NCBI RefSeq assembly: GCF_041538045.1
Contig: NZ_JBGOSE010000009.1
Span: 104,311 to 168,310, forward strand
DNA from: Aliiglaciecola sp041538045
GTDB taxonomy: Bacteria > Pseudomonadota > Gammaproteobacteria > Enterobacterales > Alteromonadaceae
Length of the DNA: 64,000 nt
Reading direction: 5' to 3'
Shown here: in pieces, positions 8,850-18,138 of the stretch
Numbering within the stretch: position 1 is the stretch's first letter
Layout: the number at the start of each line of letters is the position of its first letter
Program-made: the position numbers and the translations under genes
Notes under the pieces: model-generated
What the model was told of the DNA's origin: nothing
The model's database searches: none
The model's input: the letters and a program-made list of their open reading frames with translations, nothing else

Positions 8850-9728
8850 TTAATTTTTTAGTTGCCGCATACCTAAAATTACCAACAATAATCCAGTTAT
8901 ATGCAAAAGAGTGACAGGCTCATCCAGCAACTGATTAGATAAAATAATGGTAAATAAAGGTCCTACTGCCCCAACAATAGAGGCTTTACTTGCGCCTATT
9001 CGTTTTACCCCGGCACTGATCATAAAGGAAGGGATCAAGGTCATAAAGATGGCCACAATCAAACCACCTATATAAAGTTCATTTGAGTAATCCAGTAAGT
9101 CTTCAACACCTGCGGCATAGGAGTGTATGAGCAGGGTAATACAGGCTGATATCATGGCTAAACAGACAAAACGTTGGCTACCAATTTGACGGGAAAAACG
9201 TTGGGTCGCCACCAAATACCAGGCAGTCAAAATACTAGCAATAAACACCAAAAAACTGCCTAAAAAGAGGTTTTCACCGCCAAAAGAAAGGTCGGCATAG
9301 AAGAACACAAAAATGCCAGCATAAGATAATATTAGTGCTAACCAGACTTTAGGCACCGGTTTTTCTTGCAAAAACCACCAACCAAATAAGATAGCCACCG
9401 CCGGATAACAAAATAGAATAATTCTCTCTAGTCCTGCAGTAATGTATTGCAAGCCGAGTAAATCAAAGTAGCTGCCTAAATGATAACAAGCAATACCCGC
9501 TGCGCAGCACCCTAATAACTCCTTTGCATTTAGGGTTCCCCAACCTGTTCGTTGTAACGACCAGATTAAAATCAGTAAATAGAAAGGTAAAACAAACAAC
9601 ATACGCAGTGTTTGCAATTCCAATGGCCCTATACCTAACTGATAGAGGTATTTGATCATGATCGCTTTACTGGAAAATAGGACAGTACCTAGTACTACTA
9701 GGAATATGCCAGGATTAATTCTGGACAT
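8850..9728 (-). CDS. EamA/DMT-family transporter
   Basis: An inner-membrane drug/metabolite-type exporter of about 292 residues with two EamA repeats and around ten hydrophobic helices. Substrates of such proteins are diverse (amino acids, metabolites) and cannot be assigned here. The in-frame ATG at 9791 gives a poor N-terminus. ATG 9728 has GAGG six bases upstream and starts MSRINPGIFLVVLGTVLFSS, which runs straight into the first helix. With that start it overlaps the end of apbE by 14 bases, so it is probably translated as the last gene of an rsmI-apbE-EamA unit. Confidence 0.85.
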   Translation of the reverse strand: MSRINPGIFLVVLGTVLFSSKAIMIKYLYQLGIGPLELQTLRMLFVLPFYLLILIWSLQRTGWGTLNAKELLGCCAAGIACYHLGSYFDLLGLQYITAGLERIILFCYPAVAILFGWWFLQEKPVPKVWLALILSYAGIFVFFYADLSFGGENLFLGSFLVFIASILTAWYLVATQRFSRQIGSQRFVCLAMISACITLLIHSYAAGVEDLLDYSNELYIGGLIVAIFMTLIPSFMISAGVKRIGASKASIVGAVGPLFTIILSNQLLDEPVTLLHITGLLLVILGMRQLKN

Positions 9729-10773
9729 TGACGGCCTCAAATGAACGGGAATAATGGAGACGGCGTTGATTATCCAAAATAATGGCTTCATAACCGCGGG
9801 TGCGGTTAATTAAATTTATGCCTTTTTTCACCCCTAATACAAACACCGCGGTGGATAAACCATCATTCAAGGTGCTTCTAGGGCCAATAATAGTCACACT
9901 TTGCACTTCATAGCTGGATTCACCACTTTTGGGTGACAGAATATGATGGTAACGTTTGCCATCTTCTTCGAAGTAACGCTCATAATCTCCAGAAGTGGAC
10001 ATAGCTGTGTTTTCAAGGGGTAAAACCACCGCTTGTTTTTGATGATTTCGCGGATCGCGGATCCCCACCTTCCATGGACGGCCATTACGATCCCCTAACA
10101 ACCCTGTATCTCCGCCAGCTGTCACCAAAGCATGCTCAATTCCCATGTTTTTGAGAATAGATAAGGCGTTATCAACAGCGTGCCCTTTGGCAATGCCACC
10201 TAAATCAATTTTCACTTTTGGGTGAGTAAAAGCCACCGATTGGGAGTTTGGATTTAACTGTAGATGCCGATAATTAATCGCATCTAACAAACTTTGAATA
10301 GTTTGCGAGTCGGGACGTTGCTTTTGTCGATAGTCGTACAGGTAACCGACACTGGCAAAGGTAATATCGAATGCCCCTTGAGTTTCTTCTGATAGGCCCA
10401 CAGACAATTGCAATAACTCAAACAATTCACTAGAAACAGGCACCTCCGAGTGTGCGGCCAAACGATTCAACTTGGACAATTCACTGCTGTCGATATAGGG
10501 GCTCATGAGCTGATTTATGCGCTGCATTTCCTGCATAACGGCTTCTACAGCTGCGCGACCTAATTGCGGGGATTGGGCCCAAATTTCGGTGTGGATATTG
10601 GTACCCATAATGCCGCGACTATCGGAATACCAAGCGCCGTGCTCGCTTTTATCCTCACTTTCAGTGTGAGGTAAGGATTTTTCTGACGCTCCATAAGCAT
10701 AATTAACAACCGAAAAGTTGATACCCGCACACACAAACAGCAGCGCGAAAAAGATGGCCTTCAAATTATTCAT
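9715..10773 (-). CDS. apbE: FAD:protein FMN transferase ApbE
   Basis: A 352-residue exported flavin transferase that covalently attaches FMN from FAD to Thr/Ser residues of membrane redox proteins such as the Nqr or Rnf subunits; no target gene is in this window. A Sec signal peptide covers about residues 1-28 (cleavage near YAYGA); no lipobox is seen. Core motifs include RGIMGTNIHTEIW, IDLGGIAKGHAVDNAL (FAD binding) and MSTSGDYERYF with HHILSPKSGE. Its ATG overlaps the rsmI stop region (ATGAATAA, 8 bases), indicating coupling to rsmI. Confidence 0.93.
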   Translation of the reverse strand: MNNLKAIFFALLFVCAGINFSVVNYAYGASEKSLPHTESEDKSEHGAWYSDSRGIMGTNIHTEIWAQSPQLGRAAVEAVMQEMQRINQLMSPYIDSSELSKLNRLAAHSEVPVSSELFELLQLSVGLSEETQGAFDITFASVGYLYDYRQKQRPDSQTIQSLLDAINYRHLQLNPNSQSVAFTHPKVKIDLGGIAKGHAVDNALSILKNMGIEHALVTAGGDTGLLGDRNGRPWKVGIRDPRNHQKQAVVLPLENTAMSTSGDYERYFEEDGKRYHHILSPKSGESSYEVQSVTIIGPRSTLNDGLSTAVFVLGVKKGINLINRTRGYEAIILDNQRRLHYSRSFEAVNVQN

Positions 10774-11605
10774 TCAAGGTTAAACCATACTGATAGAGTG
10801 CATTCTTTTTAAGGCCATAATGGGAGGCTGTAATGGCTGCGGCCTTTTTCAATGGTAGCTCGGCAATCAAGGTTTTCAGTAATTGCAGACTTTCGGGAGG
10901 CATCTCAGTATCATTTTTTGGCGCTCCAGCAACCATCAATACAAATTCTCCACGCTGATGGTTGGCATCATCTAAAAGCCAGGCTAGCACCTCAACCGCC
11001 GATGCCGAATAAAACGTTTCAAATGCTTTAGTGATTTCTTTGGCGATGGTTATTTTACGTTCCTCGCCTAATACCTCAATGATAGCCTTAACGGTATCGG
11101 CTATACGGCGGGGCGATTCGTAAAACACAGTGGTAGCAGTTTCGTTATTTAAACGCTCTAACACACTGTGTTTAGCCACCTGTTTAACTGGCAAAAAGCC
11201 ATAGAATAGAAACTGATCGGTCGGCAATCCAGATGCACTTAAAGCGGCAATTGCAGCGCAAACACCAGGTACTGGCACCACAGTTACCTCTTTCTCTGTA
11301 CAACGATTCACTAAATTATAACCAGGATCACTTATTAAAGGTGTGCCGGCATCAGAAATTAATGCGATATCCATTCCCCCTTTCAACTGGTCAATTAAAC
11401 GATCGGATATTTGTTTCTCATTGTGATCATGGACTGCCGTCATTCGGGTGTTTACTCCCCAATGTTGTAACAGCTTTTGACTATGCCGTGTATCTTCAGC
11501 GGCAATCAAATCAACTTCATTTAATATTTTGATTGCGCGGTGCGTAATATCGTCCAAATTACCAATGGGTGTTGAAACAATGAACAATGTGCCAGTTTTT
11601 GCCAC
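10766..11605 (-). CDS. rsmI: 16S rRNA (cytidine1402-2'-O)-methyltransferase RsmI
   Basis: An SAM-dependent methyltransferase of the tetrapyrrole-methylase fold (279 residues) that modifies C1402 in the ribosomal P site. Signatures include LFIVSTPIGNLDDITHRA, AAEDTRHSQKLL, LISDAGTPLISDPGY and VPVPGVCAAIAALSASGLP. Translation starts at GTG 11605. It is divergent from lpoA across a 58-bp gap, an arrangement also known in E. coli and Pseudomonas. In Pseudomonas rsmI is next to rnpB and mraZ, but here those are about 43-52 kb away. Confidence 0.97.
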   Translation of the reverse strand: MAKTGTLFIVSTPIGNLDDITHRAIKILNEVDLIAAEDTRHSQKLLQHWGVNTRMTAVHDHNEKQISDRLIDQLKGGMDIALISDAGTPLISDPGYNLVNRCTEKEVTVVPVPGVCAAIAALSASGLPTDQFLFYGFLPVKQVAKHSVLERLNNETATTVFYESPRRIADTVKAIIEVLGEERKITIAKEITKAFETFYSASAVEVLAWLLDDANHQRGEFVLMVAGAPKNDTEMPPESLQLLKTLIAELPLKKAAAITASHYGLKKNALYQYGLTLNE

Positions 11606-11690
11606 TTATAATCAGCCTTTGATTGTTTTACATCATTAGGCATTTTAAACTACCTGAAGATAAATGGGTTGGAAAATTTTGAGAGTATCA

Positions 11691-13661
11691 ATGGGCAAGT
11701 TAAAATGGTTAGTTGTTTATAGTGCTGCCGCGGCATTAATTGGTTGTGGCTCTACACCTGAAACAACCAAAACGACTAGTAGCAATAAGTCCAAAGAACA
11801 AACGACGCAACAAATAAAAGCGTTACCCAAAGATCCTATTTTTTACTTAAATGAAGCAAAACGCATTTATGCGGAAAGCGGAGACAAAACTCAGCGTAAC
11901 CAATGGATATTGCAAGCAGCAGAGTCATATAAGCAACACGAACAATGCCTGCAAAGCGAAAAAGTGGTGCTGCTCACTATGGCTGAAATCTCAGATCCGG
12001 CGTTGCATAATCAAGCACAGATTCTATTAGCTGAATGTGAATTGACTAAAACCCCCACTAATTGGGAAAAAGTTGCCACGCTGCTAGGGCAAATAAACCC
12101 TAATATTAATCATAAGAACCGCGTGTTTCACATTCAGCATAGACAATACGTGCACTTAAAGCAGTGGCTCAATGCAGCACTGGCCTTGAACAAAATTGAA
12201 CCCGCCGAAAATCTGCAAGAGCAAAACATATGGTATTTGCTACAACGGTTGAACGAACAAGAGTTAGAGAATGCACTTCGTTCCTATTCAGAATTATCTC
12301 CGTGGTTACAATTGAGCTTAATTGTTAAACGTTTTGGCCTGCAACCACAACAATTGCAAGTTGCAGTGGATGAATGGCAAACTCGTTTCGAGTCACACCC
12401 CTTGAGTGTTAACTTACCAGAAGAAATTCAGCGAGCGATAGATATACGCCCGTTAAAAATGCAAAAGATAGCGGTACTCTTACCGCTTTCTGGCCGACTA
12501 TCTCAACAAGGTTTAGCCATAAAACAAGGTCTTTTGGCTGCCTACTATGGAAATCAAACATCCATAACAAGTGATGCAAAAGATGACTTCCCTGCACTGC
12601 ATTTTTTCGATATTGAAAATAAACCAATGACGGAACTGGTAGCAGAAGTATCAGAATATGATGTGGTGATAGGTCCTTTGGTAAAAGACAAGTTGGCAGA
12701 ATTTACTCAATTAGCTCCTCCAGAGCTAAATATCATCGGCTTAAATCGACTCGATAACAGCAAACTTGTATCTGAACCCGGCACTATAGAACCGTCCTTC
12801 CTTGATGATAAACAAAGTACAGAACTAGCCAACGCAGAGTCAGAAGAAACAGAACAGGTTAACGACGTAAATGAATCTGGTATTCGCATATATTTTGCAT
12901 TATCACCAGAAGACGAAGCCGTGCAATTAGCTAACAAAGTATTCAAAACTGGAGCACTCAGCCCTATTGTCGTTACCCAACAAAGCGGTGCACCTAAACG
13001 AATGGCGAATGCCTTTTTACAAACTTGGCAACTATTAACTGACGGTGATGGTGTAGCTCCTGGGGTAGCTACCTTTACCGATAATAAGAGCATGCGTACC
13101 AGCCTAACCACGTTACTGGATGTTTCTCAGAGTAAAACTCGTATTAACCAATTAGAAAGTATCACTAGCGAAAAAATTTATTCAGTACCTCGAAATCGCC
13201 GAGATATTGATGCAATAGTGTTATTTGCCTCACCGGAGCAGACGGAATTACTTAACCCCATCGTTGAAACCAGTTTAAGCCCCTTTAACGACAAAGCTGT
13301 TCCTGTTTACGCTTCTTCACGAAGCTACAGTAAGAATTTCAGCAACAATACCCTACGAGACCTACGTAACATCACCTTTACAGATATGCCTTGGATGTTA
13401 CCAGATGGGGAGCATCAGTCTTTGAAAAGTGAGATTGAAGCGATTTGGCCGAAACAAGACGATACCTTAAAACGTTTGTTTGCTTTAGGTTTTGATGCCT
13501 ATACTCTGGTACCTGTACTGGCGAGTCTAGAAGCTTTGCCTCAGGTTTCGGTTAAGGGCCTAACAGGCACCCTTTCTGTTGACCAAAGCGGCAATGTTAT
13601 TCGTGTCCTACCCTTTGGTAAGATTACTGAAAGAGAGGTTATTTTGCTTGCAATGGATTAA
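11691..13661 (+). CDS. lpoA: Penicillin-binding protein activator LpoA
   Basis: An outer-membrane lipoprotein (about 656 residues) that activates the transpeptidase PBP1A from outside. The signal peptide ends in the lipobox LIGC (Cys19 from ATG 11691). A helical TPR-like N-terminal domain is followed by a C-terminal domain of the periplasmic-binding-protein type (IAVLLPLSGRLSQQGLAIKQG near the junction; MPWML and RLFALGFDAY near the end). An upstream in-frame ATG at 11664 is possible, but ATG 11691 has GAGAG upstream and a more normal signal peptide. It heads a rightward group with yraN, diaA and dolP. Confidence 0.94.
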   Translation: MGKLKWLVVYSAAAALIGCGSTPETTKTTSSNKSKEQTTQQIKALPKDPIFYLNEAKRIYAESGDKTQRNQWILQAAESYKQHEQCLQSEKVVLLTMAEISDPALHNQAQILLAECELTKTPTNWEKVATLLGQINPNINHKNRVFHIQHRQYVHLKQWLNAALALNKIEPAENLQEQNIWYLLQRLNEQELENALRSYSELSPWLQLSLIVKRFGLQPQQLQVAVDEWQTRFESHPLSVNLPEEIQRAIDIRPLKMQKIAVLLPLSGRLSQQGLAIKQGLLAAYYGNQTSITSDAKDDFPALHFFDIENKPMTELVAEVSEYDVVIGPLVKDKLAEFTQLAPPELNIIGLNRLDNSKLVSEPGTIEPSFLDDKQSTELANAESEETEQVNDVNESGIRIYFALSPEDEAVQLANKVFKTGALSPIVVTQQSGAPKRMANAFLQTWQLLTDGDGVAPGVATFTDNKSMRTSLTTLLDVSQSKTRINQLESITSEKIYSVPRNRRDIDAIVLFASPEQTELLNPIVETSLSPFNDKAVPVYASSRSYSKNFSNNTLRDLRNITFTDMPWMLPDGEHQSLKSEIEAIWPKQDDTLKRLFALGFDAYTLVPVLASLEALPQVSVKGLTGTLSVDQSGNVIRVLPFGKITEREVILLAMD

Positions 13662-14007
13662 GCAACGCTTTGCCAGGGAAACTGGGCAACAATCAGAGAT
13701 AAAAGCTCGCCATTACTTGCAAGAAAATGGACTGGATTTTCATCAGAGCAATTATCATTGTCGCTCAGGTGAAATTGATTTAGTTATGCGAGACGGCCAA
13801 GAATGGGTATTTGTTGAAGTCAAATATCGCAGCAATTCTGATTATGGTACGGCAGCAGAATATTTTCATGCAGCCAAACGAAAAAAATTTACTCAGGCGG
13901 TGAAACATTTTATGCACTTTCACCATCTAAACCCCGCAATGGTAGCGCATAGGATTGATTTAGTTGCAATTGACGGTGATCAAATTCAATGGTTCAAGTC
14001 GGTCTAA
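13648..14007 (+). CDS. yraN: YraN/UPF0102 family nuclease-fold protein
   Basis: A small protein (about 119 residues) with the restriction-endonuclease-like motif of the family: GEIDLVMRDG followed by FVEVKYRS, giving the E-D-ExK metal site. The exact function is unknown; the family travels with rsmI/lpoA/diaA. An in-frame ATG at 13579 would overlap lpoA by 83 bases. TTG 13648, with AGAGAGG about 10 bases upstream, fits the family N-terminus better (LQWIKQRFARETGQQSE). It overlaps the lpoA end by 14 bases. Confidence 0.88.
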   Translation: MQWIKQRFARETGQQSEIKARHYLQENGLDFHQSNYHCRSGEIDLVMRDGQEWVFVEVKYRSNSDYGTAAEYFHAAKRKKFTQAVKHFMHFHHLNPAMVAHRIDLVAIDGDQIQWFKSV

Positions 14008-14050
14008 AAAGTGCCATTGGAATTCTATTTAAAACACAATTGAGATTGTC

Positions 14051-14644
14051 ATGATTGAACAAATAAAAGCTAATTTCACTGAAAGTATCCAGACTAAAAT
14101 AGCCGCTGGAGAAGTACTTCCAGAGTCGATTTTTAAAGCATCACAGATGATGGTTGATGCACTTATTCACGGCAATAAAATTTTATCATGCGGGAATGGA
14201 GGCTCAGCAGGAGACGCACAACACTTTTCTTCAGAACTTCTTAATCGTTATGAGCGGGACCGCCCCAGTTTACCTGCCATGGCTTTAACAACTGATTCAT
14301 CGACTATCACTTCAATAGCTAATGATTACAGTTATGATGAAGTTTTTTCTAAGCAAGTTCGAGCATTAGGACAAGCCGGCGACATATTGTTAGCTATTTC
14401 CACTAGTGGTAACTCTAGAAATGTGATTAATGCTATGGAAGCTGCGTTAAGCAGGGACATGACCATAGTGGCGCTTACCGGAAAAGACGGAGGTGAGATG
14501 GCAGGTTTATTGGGTCCGAATGATGTTGAAATTCGTGTTCCATCCAGCCGTACTGCGCGTATTCAAGAAGTCCATTTATTGGTTATTCACAATTTATGTG
14601 AATGTATCGATGATAGTTTATTCCCAGAACAAGGAGCAGATTAA
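14051..14644 (+). CDS. diaA: DnaA initiator-associating protein DiaA (SIS domain)
   Basis: A 197-residue SIS-domain protein, the same length as E. coli DiaA, which binds DnaA and promotes its assembly at oriC. The sugar-phosphate loop CGNGGSAGDAQHFSSELLNR and STSGNSRNVINA are clear. The close relative GmhA (sedoheptulose-7-phosphate isomerase) has a similar sequence, but position between yraN and dolP favours DiaA. The gene ends three bases before dolP begins. Confidence 0.93.
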   Translation: MIEQIKANFTESIQTKIAAGEVLPESIFKASQMMVDALIHGNKILSCGNGGSAGDAQHFSSELLNRYERDRPSLPAMALTTDSSTITSIANDYSYDEVFSKQVRALGQAGDILLAISTSGNSRNVINAMEAALSRDMTIVALTGKDGGEMAGLLGPNDVEIRVPSSRTARIQEVHLLVIHNLCECIDDSLFPEQGAD

Positions 14645-14647
14645 AGC

Positions 14648-15223
14648 ATGTTGTTTACAACGCCTCGCTCTCTTATTTTTATCGCTGTTATCACCTTGTT
14701 TTTACAAGGTTGTGCTGCCCTGGTCGTTGGTGCTGGTGTCGGTGCCGCTTCAGCCGCTCATGATAGACGAACTTTAGGTACACAACTAGATGACAAAACG
14801 GCGACTGCTCGATTGGCGGCTAAGTTTGCCAATAACGCAAACCTAGACGTTGCCAGAATCGATATCACTGTATTCAATGGCATAGTATTATTAGTTGGCC
14901 AAGCACCTTCAGAGTCGATTAAGGAGGAAGTGTCTACTACCGCCCAGAACGTTGAAAATCTGCGTAAGATCCACAATCAAATGCGTATTGCCGAACCTAT
15001 TCCTGCCACGGTTATCGCTAATGACACGTGGTTAGCGAGCAAAGTAAAAACCGCGCTAATTGGTGATAAACGAGTGGATGGCTTAAATATAATTGTAGAA
15101 GTCGAAGACTCAGAAGTATTTTTGATGGGACTAGTTAGCAGCAGTGAAGCTGATGTTGCCGTTGAAGTTGCACGAAACGTTAATGGAGTGGCCCGAGTTA
15201 TTAAAGCATTTGAAAACAACTAG
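14648..15223 (+). CDS. dolP: BON-domain outer-membrane lipoprotein DolP (YraP)
   Basis: A 191-residue lipoprotein with lipobox FLQGC (Cys22), a Gly/Ala-rich linker and two BON domains (roughly 45-115 and 120-190), the second including VKTALIGDKRVDGLNIIVEV and VFLMGLVSS. In E. coli DolP sits at division sites in the outer membrane, supports envelope integrity and influences the BAM complex and amidase activation. It is tightly linked to diaA. Confidence 0.94.
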   Translation: MLFTTPRSLIFIAVITLFLQGCAALVVGAGVGAASAAHDRRTLGTQLDDKTATARLAAKFANNANLDVARIDITVFNGIVLLVGQAPSESIKEEVSTTAQNVENLRKIHNQMRIAEPIPATVIANDTWLASKVKTALIGDKRVDGLNIIVEVEDSEVFLMGLVSSSEADVAVEVARNVNGVARVIKAFENN

Positions 15224-15282
15224 GAACTTCTAACTGTTACACGTCCTAGCCATGTCGCTAGCTGAAAAGGGTCCGCTCCAAG

Positions 15283-16104
15283 TTATTGCAAACTTTTTGG
15301 AAACGACCCCATATCTTTATTCAACCATTTAGCATCAAACAGTAAGTCATTCACTTTGTTCTGAGCCCTGCGTATTTGCGATGGTGTCATTTTTTCGTGC
15401 AACTTGAAGTAATGGGCATTTACTTGTGCTTTATTTTCATCAAGAGCACTGTATAAACCCTGCCAAATTGCAGCCTTCTCAAGAGCATTTTTTTGCAAAT
15501 AATAACCAACGTAAAACTCATATACAGAAGGCTGTATATCTTTAATCACTTCGGCTTTTTCAAGTGCTTGGCGAGCGTACTTCAAACCTTGTTCTTGGTT
15601 ATTTTTAGCGTAGTGGGTCATTAAAGCCACATATACATCAACGTGCACTTCTTTGGCCGTCTCAAAGCCATTTACCATGGATTCCCAATTATCTTGATTC
15701 TGAGAATTTGTCCAAAGCCAAAGGTTCACTTCTGGTCTTAAAATTGATCGTGTACTAGCGATTAACTCTTTTTGTAGTTCAGGAATTTTTCTAATGGTTG
15801 TCATTTGTGACTGTTTGTCACTTTTGTTTCGAACCGCTTCAGATACAAATGCATCTTCTAAGCAACTTCGATAAGCATCTAGGGTTCTAAGTGCCACATA
15901 GGTATTAATTGAACTCAATTGTTCCCGTTGGCGGGCTAGGTCTCGAATAACTTCACTTCGTGGCAACGTACACAACGCCCCTGAGTGGGTGTTGTCGCAG
16001 ATATCTTGATAAGTATCACAAATTTGCCACATAGAGTCGTCAGCGACACCATCGTTGTCACAACCAGCAATCAAAATGCTTACCCAAATCAACCAATAAC
16101 GCAT
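15283..16104 (-). CDS. DUF2989-like lipoprotein
   Basis: A 273-residue predicted lipoprotein; signal peptide MRYWLIWVSILIAGC with Cys15. The +2/+3 residues are Asp-Asn, which by the E. coli Lol rule favours retention in the inner membrane. The body is helical; the part around YARQALEKAEVIKDIQPSVY resembles TPR/Sel1-like helices. I associate it with the DUF2989 family of Alteromonadales and Vibrionales, whose function is unknown. It lies downstream of, and in the same direction as, sspAB, separated by that operon's terminator, and converges on dolP. Confidence 0.75.
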   Translation of the reverse strand: MRYWLIWVSILIAGCDNDGVADDSMWQICDTYQDICDNTHSGALCTLPRSEVIRDLARQREQLSSINTYVALRTLDAYRSCLEDAFVSEAVRNKSDKQSQMTTIRKIPELQKELIASTRSILRPEVNLWLWTNSQNQDNWESMVNGFETAKEVHVDVYVALMTHYAKNNQEQGLKYARQALEKAEVIKDIQPSVYEFYVGYYLQKNALEKAAIWQGLYSALDENKAQVNAHYFKLHEKMTPSQIRRAQNKVNDLLFDAKWLNKDMGSFPKSLQ

Positions 16105-16152
16105 ATATGATTTCCTAGAAATATTGAATTTTATGGTACTTTTATTTGATGA

Positions 16153-16177
16153 TAAAAAAGGCGCTAAATAGCGCCTC
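16153..16177 (-). terminator. Intrinsic terminator after sspB
   Basis: GGCGCTA (16160-16166) pairs with TAGCGCC (16169-16175). On the minus strand the hairpin is followed by six T residues. It lies directly downstream of sspB and upstream of the DUF2989-like gene. Confidence 0.85.
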
Positions 16178-16184
16178 TCATAAA

Positions 16185-16598
16185 TTACTTAACGACCGTA
16201 AGGTTCGGAGGTCCTTTTCGTTCAGGCTTAGGGGTTGCTTTAGGTGTAGCAGCAGTCCCTTCCTTATCTCCGTCTGCGGCTAGACTTTCGTCTGGCGTAA
16301 AGACGGTACCGGCACCATTTTCCTTCGCATAGATAGCTAAAACAGCCTGAGTGGGAACCACTAATTGCCGTGGCACCCCGCCAAAGCGAGCTTCAAAACT
16401 GACATCTGCATCACCAATGTTTAATTTTACACATGCACTTGGCGACACATTAAGAACAATCTGTCCATCTCGGACATGCTCTTGCGGCACATTAGTACCA
16501 GCAACCGTTGCATCAACAACTAAATAAGGTGTTAAATCGTTGTCTATGATCCATTCGTAAAATGCTCTTAACAAGTAGGGCTGATTTGAAGTCATCAT
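16185..16598 (-). CDS. sspB: ClpXP protease specificity-enhancing factor SspB
   Basis: SspB (137 residues) is a cytoplasmic dimeric adaptor that tethers ssrA-tagged and other substrates to ClpXP. The folded domain (about 5-110) includes RAFYEWIIDNDLTPYLVVDA and the substrate-groove region. It is followed by an acidic/Pro-rich flexible linker and the C-terminal ClpX-binding tail PPNLTVVK, equivalent to the E. coli XB peptide. Two adjacent ATG codons (16598, 16595) can serve as the start. It is 19 bases downstream of sspA. Confidence 0.96.
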   Translation of the reverse strand: MMTSNQPYLLRAFYEWIIDNDLTPYLVVDATVAGTNVPQEHVRDGQIVLNVSPSACVKLNIGDADVSFEARFGGVPRQLVVPTQAVLAIYAKENGAGTVFTPDESLAADGDKEGTAATPKATPKPERKGPPNLTVVK

Positions 16599-16617
16599 AA
16601 TAGGCTACCTAAACCAC

Positions 16618-17250
16618 TTAAAGTGGATCGTGTATTTCTCTTTCTTGATCCGTCAACGAAGCTTTAAAAGAACTACGAGCAAATATGCGATTCATATATG
16701 CTAATACTTCCTTACTGCCTGCCCCGGTTAGTTCGATGCCAAGTGCAGGCAATCTCCACAATAGGGGTGCTAAGTAACAATCAACTAAGCTAAACTCTTC
16801 ACTCATAAAGAATGGCGTTTCAGCAAATAATGGCGCTAAACTAAGTAATGCTTCACGTAACTCGTTACGCGCTGCATCCACATCACCTTTACCTGCAACA
16901 ATCTTATCAGCAACTGAATACCAATCTTGTTCTATACGGTGCATCATTAAACGGCTTTGACCGCGAGATACAGGATAAACAGGCATTAGAGGAGGATGTG
17001 GAAAACGCTCATCCAAGTACTCCATAATGATATGGGACTTGTATAAAACTAGTTCTCTATCGACCAGTGTAGGCACTGTGCCATAGGGATTTAAATCAAG
17101 TAAATCTTCAGGAAGGTTGGTTGGATCAGTATAGCTGATTTCAACGCCCACTCCTTTTTCCGCAAGTACTATGCGTACTTGGTGACTGTAAATATCACTT
17201 GTGTCAGAGAACAACGTCATGATTGAACGTTTATTCGCGGCTACAGCCAT
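16618..17250 (-). CDS. sspA: Stringent starvation protein A SspA
   Basis: A glutathione S-transferase-fold protein (210 residues) without detoxifying activity that binds RNA polymerase and affects acid and stationary-phase survival in E. coli. Its thioredoxin-like N-terminal half (MTLFSDTSDIYSHQVRIVLAEKG, split here only by naming) is followed by NPYGTVPTLVDRELVLYKS and a helical C-terminal half. A strong GGAGG lies 8 bases before ATG 17250. It follows petABC but is separated from it by a strong terminator. Confidence 0.96.
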   Translation of the reverse strand: MAVAANKRSIMTLFSDTSDIYSHQVRIVLAEKGVGVEISYTDPTNLPEDLLDLNPYGTVPTLVDRELVLYKSHIIMEYLDERFPHPPLMPVYPVSRGQSRLMMHRIEQDWYSVADKIVAGKGDVDAARNELREALLSLAPLFAETPFFMSEEFSLVDCYLAPLLWRLPALGIELTGAGSKEVLAYMNRIFARSSFKASLTDQEREIHDPL

Positions 17251-17350
17251 TAACTATCCTCCAGAATCAACAAAACAGGCCAACCAATACAAGGATTAAA
17301 AACCACCAGATTGATTGGTTGTCTAACCCCAGTTTGGAATTAGACTGATT

Positions 17351-17379
17351 AAAAAAAGGGGCAATTCCGCCCCTTTTTT
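17351..17379 (-). terminator. Intrinsic terminator after petC
   Basis: A GGGGC/GCCCC stem around AATTCC is flanked by seven A and six T, so it works on either strand. It lies between petC and sspA, ending the petABC transcript. Confidence 0.88.
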
Positions 17380-17403
17380 GATTATACCTTAATTTTGGGT
17401 GAA

Positions 17404-18138
17404 TTAGTGAACATCACGCCAATATTCTTTCTTAAGTAGGTAAACGAAAATAAACAGTACAACGATGAAGGCTAAAACCCATCGTCCAGTAGATTCCAAA
17501 TTCAAACGACCTGGTTCACCTACATAAACAAGGTAGTGAACAAGGTCACCCACAGCTTTATCATACTCTTCAGAATTTAACTCACCGTTACCGTCAGTTT
17601 TAATGCCAACGTAAACTTCTTTCATTTCACCGTCGATCATTCTTTCTTCATGAGTTTCGCGAGGAGTACCTTGCAACTCTTGAAGCACGTGAGGCATACC
17701 GACATCAGGGAAGCGTTTGTTGTTCACCCCAAAGGTTTTACTCTCGTCTACATAAAAAGTACGTAGATAAGTATATAACCAATCAGCACCACGCACGCGA
17801 GCAACCAAGGTTAAATCTGGAGGTGGAGCACCAAACCATTTAGCCGCATTCTCAGCAGGAATAGCACTTTTAATGTGGTCAGATACTTTCTCACCCGTAA
17901 ACTGCAAGTATTCCTGTCCCAATTCATTAGGAATACCTAAATCTTTGAAACTACGCTCATAGCGCTGATACTGCATGTTATGGCAACCCAAGCAGTAGTT
18001 ATTAAACAATTTAGCACCGTTTTGTAAGGCAGCTTTATCGTTCAAATCAATATCGATGTGGTCGTTTTCGATTCCACCACTGGCTGCACCAGCAAGTCCC
18101 GAAAACAATAAAGTTAACACTAATACAAACTTTTTCAT
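17404..18138 (-). CDS. petC: Ubiquinol-cytochrome c reductase, cytochrome c1
   Basis: The c-type haem subunit of the cytochrome bc1 complex (244 residues), passing electrons from the Rieske protein to soluble cytochrome c. A signal peptide (about 1-18) is followed by the haem site C49-L-G-C52-H53, a Met axial-ligand region (FPDVGMPHVL) and a C-terminal membrane anchor (about 218-238). Its ATG overlaps the petB stop as ATGA. This is the smaller proteobacterial c1, not a petB-petC fusion. Confidence 0.97.
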   Translation of the reverse strand: MKKFVLVLTLLFSGLAGAASGGIENDHIDIDLNDKAALQNGAKLFNNYCLGCHNMQYQRYERSFKDLGIPNELGQEYLQFTGEKVSDHIKSAIPAENAAKWFGAPPPDLTLVARVRGADWLYTYLRTFYVDESKTFGVNNKRFPDVGMPHVLQELQGTPRETHEERMIDGEMKEVYVGIKTDGNGELNSEEYDKAVGDLVHYLVYVGEPGRLNLESTGRWVLAFIVVLFIFVYLLKKEYWRDVH